Virus record (IMG/VR): IMGVR_UViG_3300020392_000026
Span: 1-44,501 of that record
Reading direction: 5' to 3' (one strand)
Origin: a virus
Length of the DNA: 44,501 nucleotides
This document shows positions 19,901 through 29,180 of this stretch, piece by piece (position 1 is the first letter of the stretch; every line of letters starts with the position of its first letter). Under the pieces are notes generated by a model that was not told where the DNA came from, searched no databases, and worked only from the letters and a program-made list of their open reading frames with translations. The position numbers and the translations under genes were made by a program.

Positions 19901-21415
19901 CAACTGTTCAAGCCGGTTCAACGCCATAAACTCTTCGTCAAGGAATTGAGCTGAGAAGATAGGTGTTTTACCTTCACCCGGTTGCGGTTGAAAATCAGGC
20001 TTCAAATTATAACCAACAATTTTATTATCTTTGTAAACCGGGTCAACTAGCTTTTCTTCTAAAGCTTTTAACAAAGCATCTGGGTTTTCTCTGTTGTCTT
20101 CAAAAGCTTGAAACAGGTCTTCTCTAGCACGGTTTTGAGCCTTGGCCCGTGTGCCAAAAAAATCGTAAGGTTTTCCTAAAATTCTGTTTTCATTAAGTCT
20201 GCTAAAATAGTTTTTAGTAGAGTTATAAATATTTGGGGCAAACCTAAGAATGGTAACGGACGGAGCTAAGCTACCAATAACCTCCGCGCCTAACCGCGGA
20301 CCTTCTGCTCTAGGGCCAGCCTGTTCTCCCACGATGTCAACAGCGATACCGGTTGCTGGAACCGCAGTAGCTTCCAGAGCTGTAACACCGGTCTTTTGAA
20401 CAGGAGTCAACGAGCGGAAAGCTTGACCACCACCAACTAGAGCTTTCTCTGCAAAATCTACTGTTGCGATTGTGCCGCGAGTAAATTTTCCCGGACGGTT
20501 AAGCTGTTTTGTTGCAAGCTTTGCAGCTTCTTTTAATGTAATATCTTCGCCTGCTTCTTTAGCCTGACGAAATATTTGATCACGTAAGAAGGTAAACTGA
20601 CGATTGGTCGGCATACCTGAAATATTTCCGGACAAGTATCGCGTAACTAAGGGGTTTGCCATGTCATCCGCGGACAACACGGTAACCTGATTAGCTAGGG
20701 GCAGTTTCCTTAAACTTTCTATTGTATTAAGAGAGGCCCTTGGTGCCAACCACGGCGTAGAAATAAATGGTGCAACACTGCCTGCAGACTCAAAGGAGCG
20801 TAAGTAAGATTCAGCTTTTGGAGTAAGCGGGATGTCAGTCAAATCACCAAACAAGGCGTCTGCGGCGGGCTTACCAACAAACAGGTCGGTGAGACCAGAT
20901 CCAACGATAAATCCACCCAATCCCGCAACGGGCTTAGACAAAGTACCTAGCGGAGCGGCCGCACCCGGAAGAGGGACATACGGAGGGGCTAGAGCGGCCG
21001 AAGTTTTTGCTCCAGCTACACCTCCGGCTAGAGACAAGGTGCCTCTGGAAAGACCTTTAAGAAACATATCTGTTTCAGTTGGAACATCCTCATCTCCTGT
21101 GCCTTTGAGAGAGCTAAACAAACGCAAGATTTGGTCATCCGTTAGAGCCAAACCTCTTGCATCCGGGGGCAACGGCACAAGGTCAAGTATAGGGGCGCGA
21201 CCTTGAACAATTTCATTGTAATCTGCCATACCTTGGTATTGAGGCATTTCATTAATTATAGATGCTGTGGCTTTAGCAAGGGCCTTTTCTGCGTCGCCAC
21301 CATGTCTGTCATAAACAAATTTTAGCTCTTCCTGAGTATAATCTATAATTTTATACGGGTTATTTTCAGAAAAAACGGAAACCGGCTGATCCTGACTGGT
21401 GTTATCTTCTGCCAT
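16931..21415 (-). CDS. giant internal-virion-like protein (1494 aa)
   Basis: The longest gene here. The first 100 residues are acidic and helical. A small-residue-rich hydrophobic stretch follows (GVAGAKTSAALAPPYVPLPG, GLGGFIVGSGLTDLFVG, about residues 130-185). Long charged helical regions cover most of the rest, and the end is Pro-rich (APPPPPAPSGPVD) before FAAMFPEDADLVRGIGSL. Size, composition and place next to two Ala/Gln-rich proteins fit an ejected internal-core protein or tape-measure analogue. No peptidoglycan hydrolase motif was seen. The gene starts 1 nt after the upstream stop. Confidence 0.7.
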   Translation of the reverse strand: MAEDNTSQDQPVSVFSENNPYKIIDYTQEELKFVYDRHGGDAEKALAKATASIINEMPQYQGMADYNEIVQGRAPILDLVPLPPDARGLALTDDQILRLFSSLKGTGDEDVPTETDMFLKGLSRGTLSLAGGVAGAKTSAALAPPYVPLPGAAAPLGTLSKPVAGLGGFIVGSGLTDLFVGKPAADALFGDLTDIPLTPKAESYLRSFESAGSVAPFISTPWLAPRASLNTIESLRKLPLANQVTVLSADDMANPLVTRYLSGNISGMPTNRQFTFLRDQIFRQAKEAGEDITLKEAAKLATKQLNRPGKFTRGTIATVDFAEKALVGGGQAFRSLTPVQKTGVTALEATAVPATGIAVDIVGEQAGPRAEGPRLGAEVIGSLAPSVTILRFAPNIYNSTKNYFSRLNENRILGKPYDFFGTRAKAQNRAREDLFQAFEDNRENPDALLKALEEKLVDPVYKDNKIVGYNLKPDFQPQPGEGKTPIFSAQFLDEEFMALNRLEQLVLDRGGPTLGTDRDLNFLKSMEMQRGTMFALRGTGDPELVRLAGQMMQDRIAMLINMRMEKAINQTITAVERIYPEGGAEASRILGQRLNNVIKTQQGLFRKLESSAWDKINPNQPFTKFYRKDEETGEFVENAVPNFIEEFDATVGELDDLGKNTVMANPALRRLNEQVVNLKKQLGLDATDTLGSSTLPAVDKFNETFEYALGTAPRNSFIRILNEAGLTGPVPSRVDEISGSVSQNARNQYQTRLTASERGRGGLNMNNADEVRSAAQTADEIAENYRNIAAQDPGGEQGKRLLADAQDSQDDATLLRAHADDLENPRTGDIGIGDIEPTEANINALGVLEQRYGGRKNRNDPVANLIRLKRESLVAQLSSEQGAAATGVVTEPITNRNLTTLYSEARALARDGEASPNVRRVANNLAEAVLEDLGNGPVGNPAYDAARDISYAYNQFLRRAFGGEILAQNGRGKDIIDDSLLRDKLMSGTPDATALKINQIHKLGDEVKRYAKQTGFEVVTEEEVKGAITSTDQVLLDVLKLTLKDLEAPIEARSLVRKPESIAVAQQQLMEQFRAKNPQIFEIFPELGQMMDEAGDAATFLQRVKGTTERLQTRVNEQKAFSKLIGAENPENAVLKALSSDQPVKELDGLLKVLKASSKAENLRNISKRSYISATRGLPQAARAIPVDEALAGARHVFLGLAFSKGGKFSQGDFNAKGAYDMLFDPIPNAARGTPTLSDIMIKNNIMSEQEMNGLRTGLARIIRAETKQDVSKAIISEETPALLDMYTRILGSRVGTSVGRLLPGGRASGAGLIEAEAGSRYLRQLTQEIPALQEYDALEAILLDPELLALSLRTPRSPAEKAGIVNTILDKLGTIGISIPVPVGTRGIPLGVQELSEEEGGGDQPLPGTLRSTVPQTPQERTDDVKQRADELINQQSSLQAPVPAQPVAQPTTTLASAPPPPPAPSGPVDRARFAAMFPEDADLVRGIGSLQT

Positions 21416-24295
21416 TTACTGCGCCCCTCTCCGTTGATTTACCATAGACTTTAATTCTGTGACGGTGTCATCAAACTGCGTTTCACTTACAAAGCCGCGG
21501 TCAGGTATTGCTTGTAATAGCTCTAAAACTCCTCTAATAGCGTGATTTTGCTGTTCTGCTTGCCTGCGAATAGCCGGATCACTTGATTGATTTAAAGTAA
21601 TTAAGTTTTGTTCTCGCTCCGCCAACATAAACCGTTTTAAACCAATTAACTCTCGAACAGCGTTTTCAGGGTTGGTTAGGAAAAACTCAGTGCTTGGGAA
21701 CAAGTTTGCCAGACGCTGCTGTTCAGCTTCTGCAAACCGTGGGCTATTAGCTAAAGCTACACGACCAAGGATGTTAACAGTGTCAATAAAGTTACCAGCC
21801 TCAACTTGATCTGCGGCTACGTTTCTGAGTGCAGGAACGATGGCACCACCAACTTCACTAAACACTTGCGCCAACTTGTTATAAAAACCAACACCCTTAC
21901 GAGCCGCATCCAAGGCGTTAAATACGCGTCTAGTAGTAACTCTACCACCTTCCATTCCAAGAATGTCTTCGGATTGTGAAATCTGGTTAGCAACCGCGGC
22001 ATCGCCTATTTCTTGTCGAGTCTCACGCAGTTGACGACCGGCCTCCGCTTGAGAGCGAGCCAGCTTAACATCAGCAAAAGCTTTGTCCTTACTTACAAGC
22101 ACCGCGCCCTCATATCTTGGGGAGGCCAGATTAATAACCTCACCATTTTTATCGTACAATGTAGAGCCAACCTTCTTAACAATGATATTCTCACCGTTCT
22201 CTAGTATCATGTTCTCGAAAGTACCGTTTTTAGGTGTCTTCTCACCGAAGATAGCAACCGGTGTTTCTTGCCCCTCTTTAATCTCCACAAGCTGACCTTC
22301 AACCAAACGAATGTCGCGTTTTTTGTTACCGTAGATAACTTCGACATTGTTTGGATTAGTAATGTCGATGACCTCACCGCCAACAGTAAGCGTTTTGCGA
22401 GTTTTATCACCAAAGATTGCGACAGGTTTTTTGCCATCAGTGATGTCGATAATTTGACCTTCAACAACCACGGTTTTGCGGTCAGGTTCAACCCGTGACA
22501 GACGGTTCTTAGTTTCTGTTGGCAACGCCATAAACTCTTCTTTGTTCATGCCGTACTTGCTGAAGTAATCCTTATCCGTAAGGACAGGCAGACCCATCAT
22601 AAATTGTTGTGTCTCTTGATCAAGAGCACTGAACTGCTCTTTAGTAACGCCGTACTTAGCAAAGTAATCCTTATTCGTAAGGACAGGCAGGCCGCGTACA
22701 TAATTCTGCATATCTGGGGATAATTGCTCAAAGGCGGCAAAACTGAACCCAAACTTGTCGAAGAAGGCTCTTTCCGTAATCGGCTTGTCCGGGGTAGGAG
22801 CTGTCGGAGGCTTCAGCATCATATATGATTCGCCTTCTGGTAAAGGATTGGCTTTACGCCAAGCCTGCATATCAGCTTTCCCCTGCTCAGAGTTTTTGTC
22901 AAAGATCGGAGATTGAGCACCGGTCTTAACGTCGTAAAGCACTACATCTTTTTCTTTTGGCTCACGAGGCATATTAGTTGTTGAGAACGAACCTTCGTTT
23001 TCAGACAACAGCTTTTCTGCTTCGGCACGACCTGCGGCGGTGCTTATGTCCGGCGACCCTAGATTTTTAGTGCCAGTTTTATCCAGCACGTTTATGAAGG
23101 AAGCCTTTTTAGGTTTAGCTCTTGCAAGCGCAAGTGCATCTTCTTGAGCAGTCTCCGCAGCAAGCTTTTTTTCAGCGGATTGAAGAGCGGCAAGGTCCAT
23201 TGTGCGACCTTCTTTTTTCAAGTCTCTTTCAAATTCACGTTGCGCCTGTGCCCGCGCACCGATAGTTTGTGGTAGTTTAGTCGCCACTGCGGCGGCTGCA
23301 AGGCGTTCTGCCGCACTCATACCGGGCCGTTCACCGGGGATGCCCCCAGCAAAAGTTAAGGCAGTCTGTGCAATATCAAACAGCATTTGTGACTGAGTTA
23401 AGTTCTTCTGCTCTTCAAGGTCCGCGGCGCGTGATTCCGGGTCACCCAACCCGTATTCACGATATAGTTCGCGCTGACCCTCTACCAACTCACGAAGCCG
23501 TGTTCCGTCACCACGTTTAGGGATAATTGGTGCTCCTGCTGCGGTAGCTTCAGCCATACGAATAGCCTCTAAAACTCCGGCTTGACCCGACCGCAAAGTT
23601 CCGGGTAAAGCTACCTCTCCAGCTTTTGCATAGTATTGAACCGGCTGGTTGTCTCCGCGGCGGACCAGCCCGCCATCTTTAAAATTTACGGGAGGTGCCC
23701 CCTCCATAGGCATCGGCTGTGGTTCAGGTGGAGCAACTGTGGACATTATGCCCTGTGCCATCGCACCCTCTACCGGAGCAGACATTTCTTCTTGAGCAAG
23801 CTCGCCAATGCCCTGATCAACAGAGGCCATCATCATAACGGGCTGAACCAGAGCCAAAACAGATTCTGGTGTTTGTTGAGCATCTTCAGGGCCTACGACC
23901 TGAGCTAGTTCTGCATAACGCTCTTCAACACTGGCATCATCGCCACGGATAGCGTTCATTATATCTTCAGGGTCTTCCATGTTTTCCAAGTCACCGATAC
24001 CGGCTTCGGCTGCACCAGACAACATCTGCTGTATCACTGTAGGATCTATGGCACCGGCCGCCTGTTGAGCAGGAGCACCGGGATCTGGCATCATAGCTGC
24101 TTGTCCTGCGGCCATACCGGCTGCTATGGCAGGAGGCTGTTCTGGCATCATACCGGCGATACCGCCCTCTTGCTTAAACTCTACGCCGCGGCCCATCAGG
24201 ATGTCGGCCTGCGTAATTTCACCATCTTTGTTTAAATCAGGAAAAGCAGCTCCGCCCTTAGCAAACATTTGCCGCGCTAGTACACTTCTGTTCAT
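21416..24295 (-). CDS. large repeat-containing virion protein with EF-hand-like loop (959 aa)
   Basis: Near the N-terminus DLNKDGEITQADIL (about residues 20-33) is a dockerin/EF-hand-type calcium loop. Long Ala/Met/Pro/Gln-rich segments follow. Around residues 505-600 there are three ~33-residue repeats built on PVLTxKDYFxKYGxxKEqF. Around 600-700 there are three ~30-residue repeats built on VxGqxidIxdg...VAIFGdK. The C-terminal quarter is helical. It is likely an internal or neck/tail structural protein, joined to its neighbour by an ATGA overlap. Confidence 0.7.
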   Translation of the reverse strand: MNRSVLARQMFAKGGAAFPDLNKDGEITQADILMGRGVEFKQEGGIAGMMPEQPPAIAAGMAAGQAAMMPDPGAPAQQAAGAIDPTVIQQMLSGAAEAGIGDLENMEDPEDIMNAIRGDDASVEERYAELAQVVGPEDAQQTPESVLALVQPVMMMASVDQGIGELAQEEMSAPVEGAMAQGIMSTVAPPEPQPMPMEGAPPVNFKDGGLVRRGDNQPVQYYAKAGEVALPGTLRSGQAGVLEAIRMAEATAAGAPIIPKRGDGTRLRELVEGQRELYREYGLGDPESRAADLEEQKNLTQSQMLFDIAQTALTFAGGIPGERPGMSAAERLAAAAVATKLPQTIGARAQAQREFERDLKKEGRTMDLAALQSAEKKLAAETAQEDALALARAKPKKASFINVLDKTGTKNLGSPDISTAAGRAEAEKLLSENEGSFSTTNMPREPKEKDVVLYDVKTGAQSPIFDKNSEQGKADMQAWRKANPLPEGESYMMLKPPTAPTPDKPITERAFFDKFGFSFAAFEQLSPDMQNYVRGLPVLTNKDYFAKYGVTKEQFSALDQETQQFMMGLPVLTDKDYFSKYGMNKEEFMALPTETKNRLSRVEPDRKTVVVEGQIIDITDGKKPVAIFGDKTRKTLTVGGEVIDITNPNNVEVIYGNKKRDIRLVEGQLVEIKEGQETPVAIFGEKTPKNGTFENMILENGENIIVKKVGSTLYDKNGEVINLASPRYEGAVLVSKDKAFADVKLARSQAEAGRQLRETRQEIGDAAVANQISQSEDILGMEGGRVTTRRVFNALDAARKGVGFYNKLAQVFSEVGGAIVPALRNVAADQVEAGNFIDTVNILGRVALANSPRFAEAEQQRLANLFPSTEFFLTNPENAVRELIGLKRFMLAEREQNLITLNQSSDPAIRRQAEQQNHAIRGVLELLQAIPDRGFVSETQFDDTVTELKSMVNQRRGAQ

Positions 24296-25074
24296 CCGAA
24301 TAACCCCGCTTTTGCTGCCCCGCCTGCCGCGGACAATCCTGCTATGCCCAGACCAAGGAACTGCTGAGCTGGTGAAACACTAGGAGATACGCCTGCCGTA
24401 ATAGTTTGCTGAGATGACGGCGTACCTTTGTAAATATCTGAAAGAAAAGCATAACGCTGATAGGGTTCAAACAGTTGTTGCATTTGAGTCTGACGACCAG
24501 CTTCAAGTTCAGCCTGCTGCTGAGCCTGCTGCTGTTTGCCTAAATCAAACAGATAGCCTGTCTCGCGCTGTTGCAGCCCCTGACTAAGTTCAGCCATACG
24601 ACCGAAGTCCTGTGCAGCTTGTCTTTGAGCTTGTTGAGCGTTCAAAAACGCCTGCGCCTGCGATTGTGCCAAAGCCTGCGCTCTGTTGCGGTCCACCTCT
24701 GCTTGTTGAATGGCGGCGCGACCACCACCAAACGCTCCTGCACCAAACGCTCCTGCTGCCGCCTGATTTTGTTGCATATCAAAAGAGCGGTCTATTTCTG
24801 CTTGAACAGCCTGTTGATACGGGTTCATGTATGTAGAAATGCCAGAAGGGTCCATAGCCTGACTAGCTTGTTGAAGAAACGGTAGGTACGAGCCTAACCC
24901 TTGTTGAGCCATGTCAATCGCGGCTGTAGAAAGTCCGGACATTCCTGCAACTTGTTGTGCAGGTAAAGTAACCGGTTGGTCAGCTAACTTTTTTGCAGAC
25001 TCTAATAAACCTAACCGATAGGCTTCAATTTCCGGATCTTCGCGGACAATTTGAATTTGGGTATCTGTTGCCAT
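24292..25074 (-). CDS. Ala/Gln-rich internal virion-like protein (260 aa)
   Basis: The central part is strongly Ala/Gln-rich and helical (QNQAAAGAFGAGAFGGGRAA, QAQAFLNAQQAQRQAAQDFG), with a YMNPYQQAVQAEIDRSFD segment. It ends in a Gly/Ala-rich hydrophobic tail (FLGLGIAGLSAAGGAAKAGL). This is the composition of DNA-ejection proteins of podoviruses. It is coupled to both flanking genes by overlaps (ATGA at 24292, 1 nt at 25074). Confidence 0.7.
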   Translation of the reverse strand: MATDTQIQIVREDPEIEAYRLGLLESAKKLADQPVTLPAQQVAGMSGLSTAAIDMAQQGLGSYLPFLQQASQAMDPSGISTYMNPYQQAVQAEIDRSFDMQQNQAAAGAFGAGAFGGGRAAIQQAEVDRNRAQALAQSQAQAFLNAQQAQRQAAQDFGRMAELSQGLQQRETGYLFDLGKQQQAQQQAELEAGRQTQMQQLFEPYQRYAFLSDIYKGTPSSQQTITAGVSPSVSPAQQFLGLGIAGLSAAGGAAKAGLFG

Positions 25075-26804
25075 TATGCCATCGCCTTTCCACGAGACTC
25101 AAGGTTACGCATCATGTCATACATACGATTTATGCCCTTTTCATTGTTCCCGTCACCCATGCCTTTTACTGCATCAGTAGTCATAACAAACTCACCGGGC
25201 ATCAGCATAGCTCTGACGCTATCTTTTCCGGGTGTTCCTTCGTTTGGCATAATCCCGCCAGTACGCCTTGGGAAGATTTCACCGCCGTCCGCTGCAAAAG
25301 TTTGTGGGTAGATAGACCTAAAATCAGGCATCTGACCCATAAACTGGTAATCTGTAGGCACAACAACTTGTCCGGGTGTTCCTGAGCCTCTACCGGCTAA
25401 CAAATATTTGTCCGGATTTTCTCTAAGAAGGTCTGAACCCGTAACCCCTTGAATATCATCAATATTTAATTCTGGTTGTTCTGGCTTTGTGAAGAAACCA
25501 CCTGCGGCAAGACCGGCTGCAGCTAATGCCGCAGAGGGGCCAAACTTACGAATAAAACCGGGGGAAAGTTGTTCAGTAGCTCGGGCTATCGCGTCTTTAG
25601 TGCTTAACTCTTTAAGACCTTTTGAAACTAATTCTTTATTTATTTCAGAAGCTCTTTGTAAAATCGCGTCTTGGCTGGGTGTGCCGCCAGTCAAAAAGTC
25701 CATAGCGGTGTCAAACTTACCGGTTAAATTTTGAAACAGCCCCGGTTCTGTAGTCCCTGTTCCCGAAGGAATTAAGTTTTCTTTTGGTATGCTATCTAAA
25801 GGAGATGTCATACCAGTGTTTTGAGCTAAAAGGTCTCTGCTCTTCGCTTGTTTTACTAAGAAATCGGACGCCTCTGAACCGGGTTTCATGGCCTCGCCCA
25901 CTTGTAGTCGACCAGTGCCCGCGTCTGTCATGGTTGCCCCGGAATCCGCATATTGGCCTCGGAGATTAGCGGCTGCGTCAGACGTTACTGTAGGAACTTC
26001 TGTGGTTGGCACAAAATCAGTGAACAACGTGCCTTCACCAGTTAACCCCTTACCGGTAAAGGTGCCTTTTACTCCAGATGCTGTTTGAGCAAGACGACCG
26101 GCCGGATCGGACAAAGCATTGCTCACTTTTTCAGTAAAAGTAGCTCCCTTACCGGTAAACCCTGAGAACAACGCGCCTGTGCCACCTGCAATCAACGCAC
26201 TCTTAAGAGCATCTTTTATATCTCCCCCAGATACTAAAGTACCAATACCAGAGCCAAGAGCAGCACCATAAATAGGTCCAAGCGGGGTCATTGCTAATGC
26301 GATAGGCAAAACGATCGGAGCTACTTTTTTAAGAACTTTACCCACACCTTTAAATGCCTTTTTAACGCCTCTAGCAACGCCAGAAACAGCTTTTTTAATA
26401 CCACCAAATATTTTCTTTAAGAAAAACTCCGGCATACCGGTGTCTGGATTGATAGAGTTTACGCCAGAACCGACAATATATTGTTCTGGGTCTTCTACAC
26501 CTAGCTCTCGTAAATGACTAAAAATAGAGTCTTTTAAATTTGGGTTGTTGTCGATTAAAGCTTTTGGTACAACGAGTTCACCTGTTTCAACGTGAGCTAC
26601 TGTATCATCGCCATAACGACCATAAGAAGCCATACGACGGGCGATAGGATTAAAAGTAGCAATACCCGCAGAGCCAAACTCTTGTTCTGCCTCTTCTTTT
26701 TCAAGGGCTTCAATTTCGTGATCCTCCATGTAAAAATCGGCGATACCGCCGGAAGGAAACGTAAACTCTTCTTTTTTTGCCGCTGTGCTTTTCATATCAA
26801 CCAC
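25074..26804 (-). CDS. tail or internal virion protein with PGEFV motif (576 aa)
   Basis: The N-terminal part contains HVETGELVVPKALIDNNP. A basic amphipathic region follows (FGGIKKAVSGVARGVKKAF), then hydrophobic glycine-rich helices (IVLPIALAMTPLGPIYGAAL, about 170-190), an unstructured middle, and near the C-terminus GKDSVRAMLMPGEFVMTTDA. That last motif recurs in large phage tail and internal proteins. It probably inserts into membrane during DNA entry. The start may be the GTG at 26804 or the ATG at 26795. A TAGACT-17-TATATT promoter-like pair lies just upstream. Confidence 0.7.
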   Translation of the reverse strand: MVDMKSTAAKKEEFTFPSGGIADFYMEDHEIEALEKEEAEQEFGSAGIATFNPIARRMASYGRYGDDTVAHVETGELVVPKALIDNNPNLKDSIFSHLRELGVEDPEQYIVGSGVNSINPDTGMPEFFLKKIFGGIKKAVSGVARGVKKAFKGVGKVLKKVAPIVLPIALAMTPLGPIYGAALGSGIGTLVSGGDIKDALKSALIAGGTGALFSGFTGKGATFTEKVSNALSDPAGRLAQTASGVKGTFTGKGLTGEGTLFTDFVPTTEVPTVTSDAAANLRGQYADSGATMTDAGTGRLQVGEAMKPGSEASDFLVKQAKSRDLLAQNTGMTSPLDSIPKENLIPSGTGTTEPGLFQNLTGKFDTAMDFLTGGTPSQDAILQRASEINKELVSKGLKELSTKDAIARATEQLSPGFIRKFGPSAALAAAGLAAGGFFTKPEQPELNIDDIQGVTGSDLLRENPDKYLLAGRGSGTPGQVVVPTDYQFMGQMPDFRSIYPQTFAADGGEIFPRRTGGIMPNEGTPGKDSVRAMLMPGEFVMTTDAVKGMGDGNNEKGINRMYDMMRNLESRGKAMA

Positions 26805-26855
26805 TCAAATCTGGTTTCACACCCATAATATACAATGTTTTTCTTATCTAGTCTA

Positions 26856-27086
26856 TTAGGTGACTACCTTTACTGTGCCGCTATCGTTATATAGTGCTCC
26901 CGTCTCCAACCCTGTGGGAGAAGTAGGAAGGTCTGTAAGGGTTATTGTGGTGCCTCTTAGTTCACCGGGATTTTGTATTTGTGTAACAATTTGCGTTAAA
27001 GCACGAATAAGTTCATCAAAATAAATGCGGTCATACTCTGCTGGAGGCAACGGAAATTGAGGTAAGGGTACTTTACTAACGCTCAT
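26856..27086 (-). CDS. small hypothetical structural protein (76 aa)
   Basis: Joined to the upstream tail protein by an ATGA overlap. The N-terminus is Pro-rich (VSKVPLPQFPLPPAEYDR), followed by a helix (FDELIRALTQIVTQIQNP) and a C-terminus of the type LPTSPTGLETGALYNDSGTV. That end resembles small phage baseplate or fibre-head proteins. Function unknown. Confidence 0.65.
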   Translation of the reverse strand: MSVSKVPLPQFPLPPAEYDRIYFDELIRALTQIVTQIQNPGELRGTTITLTDLPTSPTGLETGALYNDSGTVKVVT

Positions 27087-28693
27087 CTCTTACCGTCCTG
27101 AACAACTTCAACTCTTGGTGAACCAAGTCTCCAGTTCATAAGAGTATTGCTGGACTCAACCCTTACACCAAACGATCTGCCCCTTACACGAACAAAACTT
27201 TGTGTGGCACTGTCACCAACATTCACTGTTTTTGAGGTTACATACCCTGTTCCCGGAAATCTTTCTCCTTTTATAGTGAAAACAGCTTGGTTATCCGCAC
27301 TTGTTTCAGAGTTGTTGAAGCTAATATCTGGTATTAAGCGTTGAACAAAAACAAAACCATCACCGTCACCTATATCTATTGGGCTTGACTCAATAAACGA
27401 TGTCATAGCAGTGCCGTCATCGTCATTAGTCTTTTCATGGTTATAAATTAAAGTAGCAACACTTGCCATTGGATATTCGTAAACGCCCTTATCAACCCAA
27501 GCAGACCTGCCAAATGCACCTACATACCAAATCTTTTGTTCATAGTTGTAAACTACATACTTGTCATTCTCTGTTGCTGAAGCAGATGGATAAAACCAAA
27601 ACACCTCACCAAACTCAGAGTTGACTCCTGCTACAATCTTTTCAAATGCATCTTCATTTAAGTCATTGAAAACATGATCTCTAACGGTGCATGGTATGGG
27701 CTGCACTCGTCCTTCATAAATATAAAACCTGTTCTTGCCCATCCAAAACACAGCGTCTTCTACAGCCACTGCCCCCATTGGGGATATAGCGGTGGTGTTG
27801 GTAGATATCTGGTTTATGCCAAAAGTAAAAGGAGGCCCTATGAACTGCATACTATGAACAGAGGAGTCGGTGAGAACTATTATTTCTCTACGTGTTTTAA
27901 CCGCTTGTATGATTGCCGATCCGCTCTCAACTCTTAAATCACCAGCAGTGTTGGTGGCGGTTGCCTCCCAATCAAAGGCATTTTCTTGGTCACTAAACCT
28001 GATTAAAAGCCTATCCAGCTCAGTAGATCCTTGTGGCGTAGTGCCAAAAACAAGAACATGACGGTCGCTCGTAACCATAACCTGCCTGTTCTGCAAAGGC
28101 ACAGATGTACTAAACTCGCTTATTTTAAACGCTCTGGTAGACACACCGTCATTTTCACGCCAAAAGAATAATTCTCCACCTCTTGGACAAAGTATTAAGT
28201 TTTCACCAAAGTTATCTTGTGTATATATGCGGAGGCCCGTGGTCGTTGAAATGGGTTCAGACGATGCCAGACCCCAACCATCGGCACCCCAAGTTCCAGC
28301 ACCCCAACCAGAACCTAGTAGCTGTCTTGTTGAACCTCTATTTAATTGATATTCAGCCTCAATCAAGCCTGAATTGGTTAAGGTAAAACCAGCGTTTGAA
28401 GAAAGAGTAATAGTGTAAGTATTACTGGTGGGAACGGTTATAATCTCATGTTCTTTTACTAATAAAGTAACTAAAGAGCTAAGTTGTGAAGGCAATTCAC
28501 AACTTGTGAACGTGACAAAATCTCCAGTTAACGCCCCGTGATCGTTGTCTGTTATGGTAACAGTTGTACTGTTAAAAGTGCTTGTAAACGTAATAACTGC
28601 GTTTGCGACAGGCGCAGCGTTGATATTAACAGAAAGAGAACCAAGGCCAGACGAGGCTAAAAAACCAGAAGGAGAAACAATTACGTTTGTCAT
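27083..28693 (-). CDS. tail protein, large C-terminal part of a split beta-propeller-like protein (536 aa)
   Basis: After an N-terminal 45 residues of the repeat type (SGLGSLSVNINAAPV) comes TVTITDNDHGALTGDFVTF, then a Trp/Gly motif (GWGAGTWGADGWG). A long beta-rich domain follows with FFWRENDGVSTRAFKISEF, VLVFGTTP, AVFWMGKNRFYIYEGRVQ and KYVVYNYEQKIWYVG, typical of a phage tail-hub or stabilisation protein. In related phages, as I remember the family, this domain continues directly from the N-terminal piece encoded separately at 28704-29180. There is a 10-nt gap between the two genes. Confidence 0.75.
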   Translation of the reverse strand: MTNVIVSPSGFLASSGLGSLSVNINAAPVANAVITFTSTFNSTTVTITDNDHGALTGDFVTFTSCELPSQLSSLVTLLVKEHEIITVPTSNTYTITLSSNAGFTLTNSGLIEAEYQLNRGSTRQLLGSGWGAGTWGADGWGLASSEPISTTTGLRIYTQDNFGENLILCPRGGELFFWRENDGVSTRAFKISEFSTSVPLQNRQVMVTSDRHVLVFGTTPQGSTELDRLLIRFSDQENAFDWEATATNTAGDLRVESGSAIIQAVKTRREIIVLTDSSVHSMQFIGPPFTFGINQISTNTTAISPMGAVAVEDAVFWMGKNRFYIYEGRVQPIPCTVRDHVFNDLNEDAFEKIVAGVNSEFGEVFWFYPSASATENDKYVVYNYEQKIWYVGAFGRSAWVDKGVYEYPMASVATLIYNHEKTNDDDGTAMTSFIESSPIDIGDGDGFVFVQRLIPDISFNNSETSADNQAVFTIKGERFPGTGYVTSKTVNVGDSATQSFVRVRGRSFGVRVESSNTLMNWRLGSPRVEVVQDGKR

Positions 28694-28703
28694 ATTTCAC
28701 CCC

Positions 28704-29180
28704 TTAATCGCCTACAGGAACAAGAACACCCGGCTCTATAGACACCTCAACTGTGCCAAGAACAGTTACACCAACTATTTCAGCCTTAGTTTCAATTACT
28801 TCTGTTGCATCAAGTGTAACAGAACCAAGACTAGCTGTTAAACTTAAACCTGTTACGGTGCTTTCTACATCAACATCAACTGGTTTTTTAACACTACGTC
28901 TTATGGGTGTAATGTCATTATATGTGCCACCAGACTCAATGTAATATTTTCTATCTGTACCTAAACCAAGGAATTTGTCGCCAGCTAAGTTTGTCCAAGT
29001 GTGTAAGGTTCTAGGCGTACCAAGGTAGGTGTTATTAGATAGTTTTTCCCAACCACCTATCTTTTCCGGATAACCAAAACGAAATCTAACTTTATCACAG
29101 TCATTCCAACCACCTTCATTACTATATGAAGTAGTTTCCTTGTTTATTCCGGGTTTAAACTGTAATTTAGTTAGAGGCAT
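28704..29180 (-). CDS. tail protein, N-terminal part of a split protein (158 aa)
   Basis: The first 95 residues (MPLTKLQFKPGINKETTSYS, RFRFGYPEKIGGWEKL, DRKYYIESGGTYNDITPIR) are the N-terminus of a larger tail protein whose remainder is encoded at 27083-28693. After DITPIR the sequence changes to valine-rich repeats (VTGLSLTASLGSVTLDAT, EIVGVTVLGTVEVSI) like those in the genes at 31824 and 35516. A 19-nt DNA identity (28803-28821) is shared with 35540-35558. The stop overlaps nothing; the start shares TAATG with the upstream gene. Confidence 0.7.
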   Translation of the reverse strand: MPLTKLQFKPGINKETTSYSNEGGWNDCDKVRFRFGYPEKIGGWEKLSNNTYLGTPRTLHTWTNLAGDKFLGLGTDRKYYIESGGTYNDITPIRRSVKKPVDVDVESTVTGLSLTASLGSVTLDATEVIETKAEIVGVTVLGTVEVSIEPGVLVPVGD

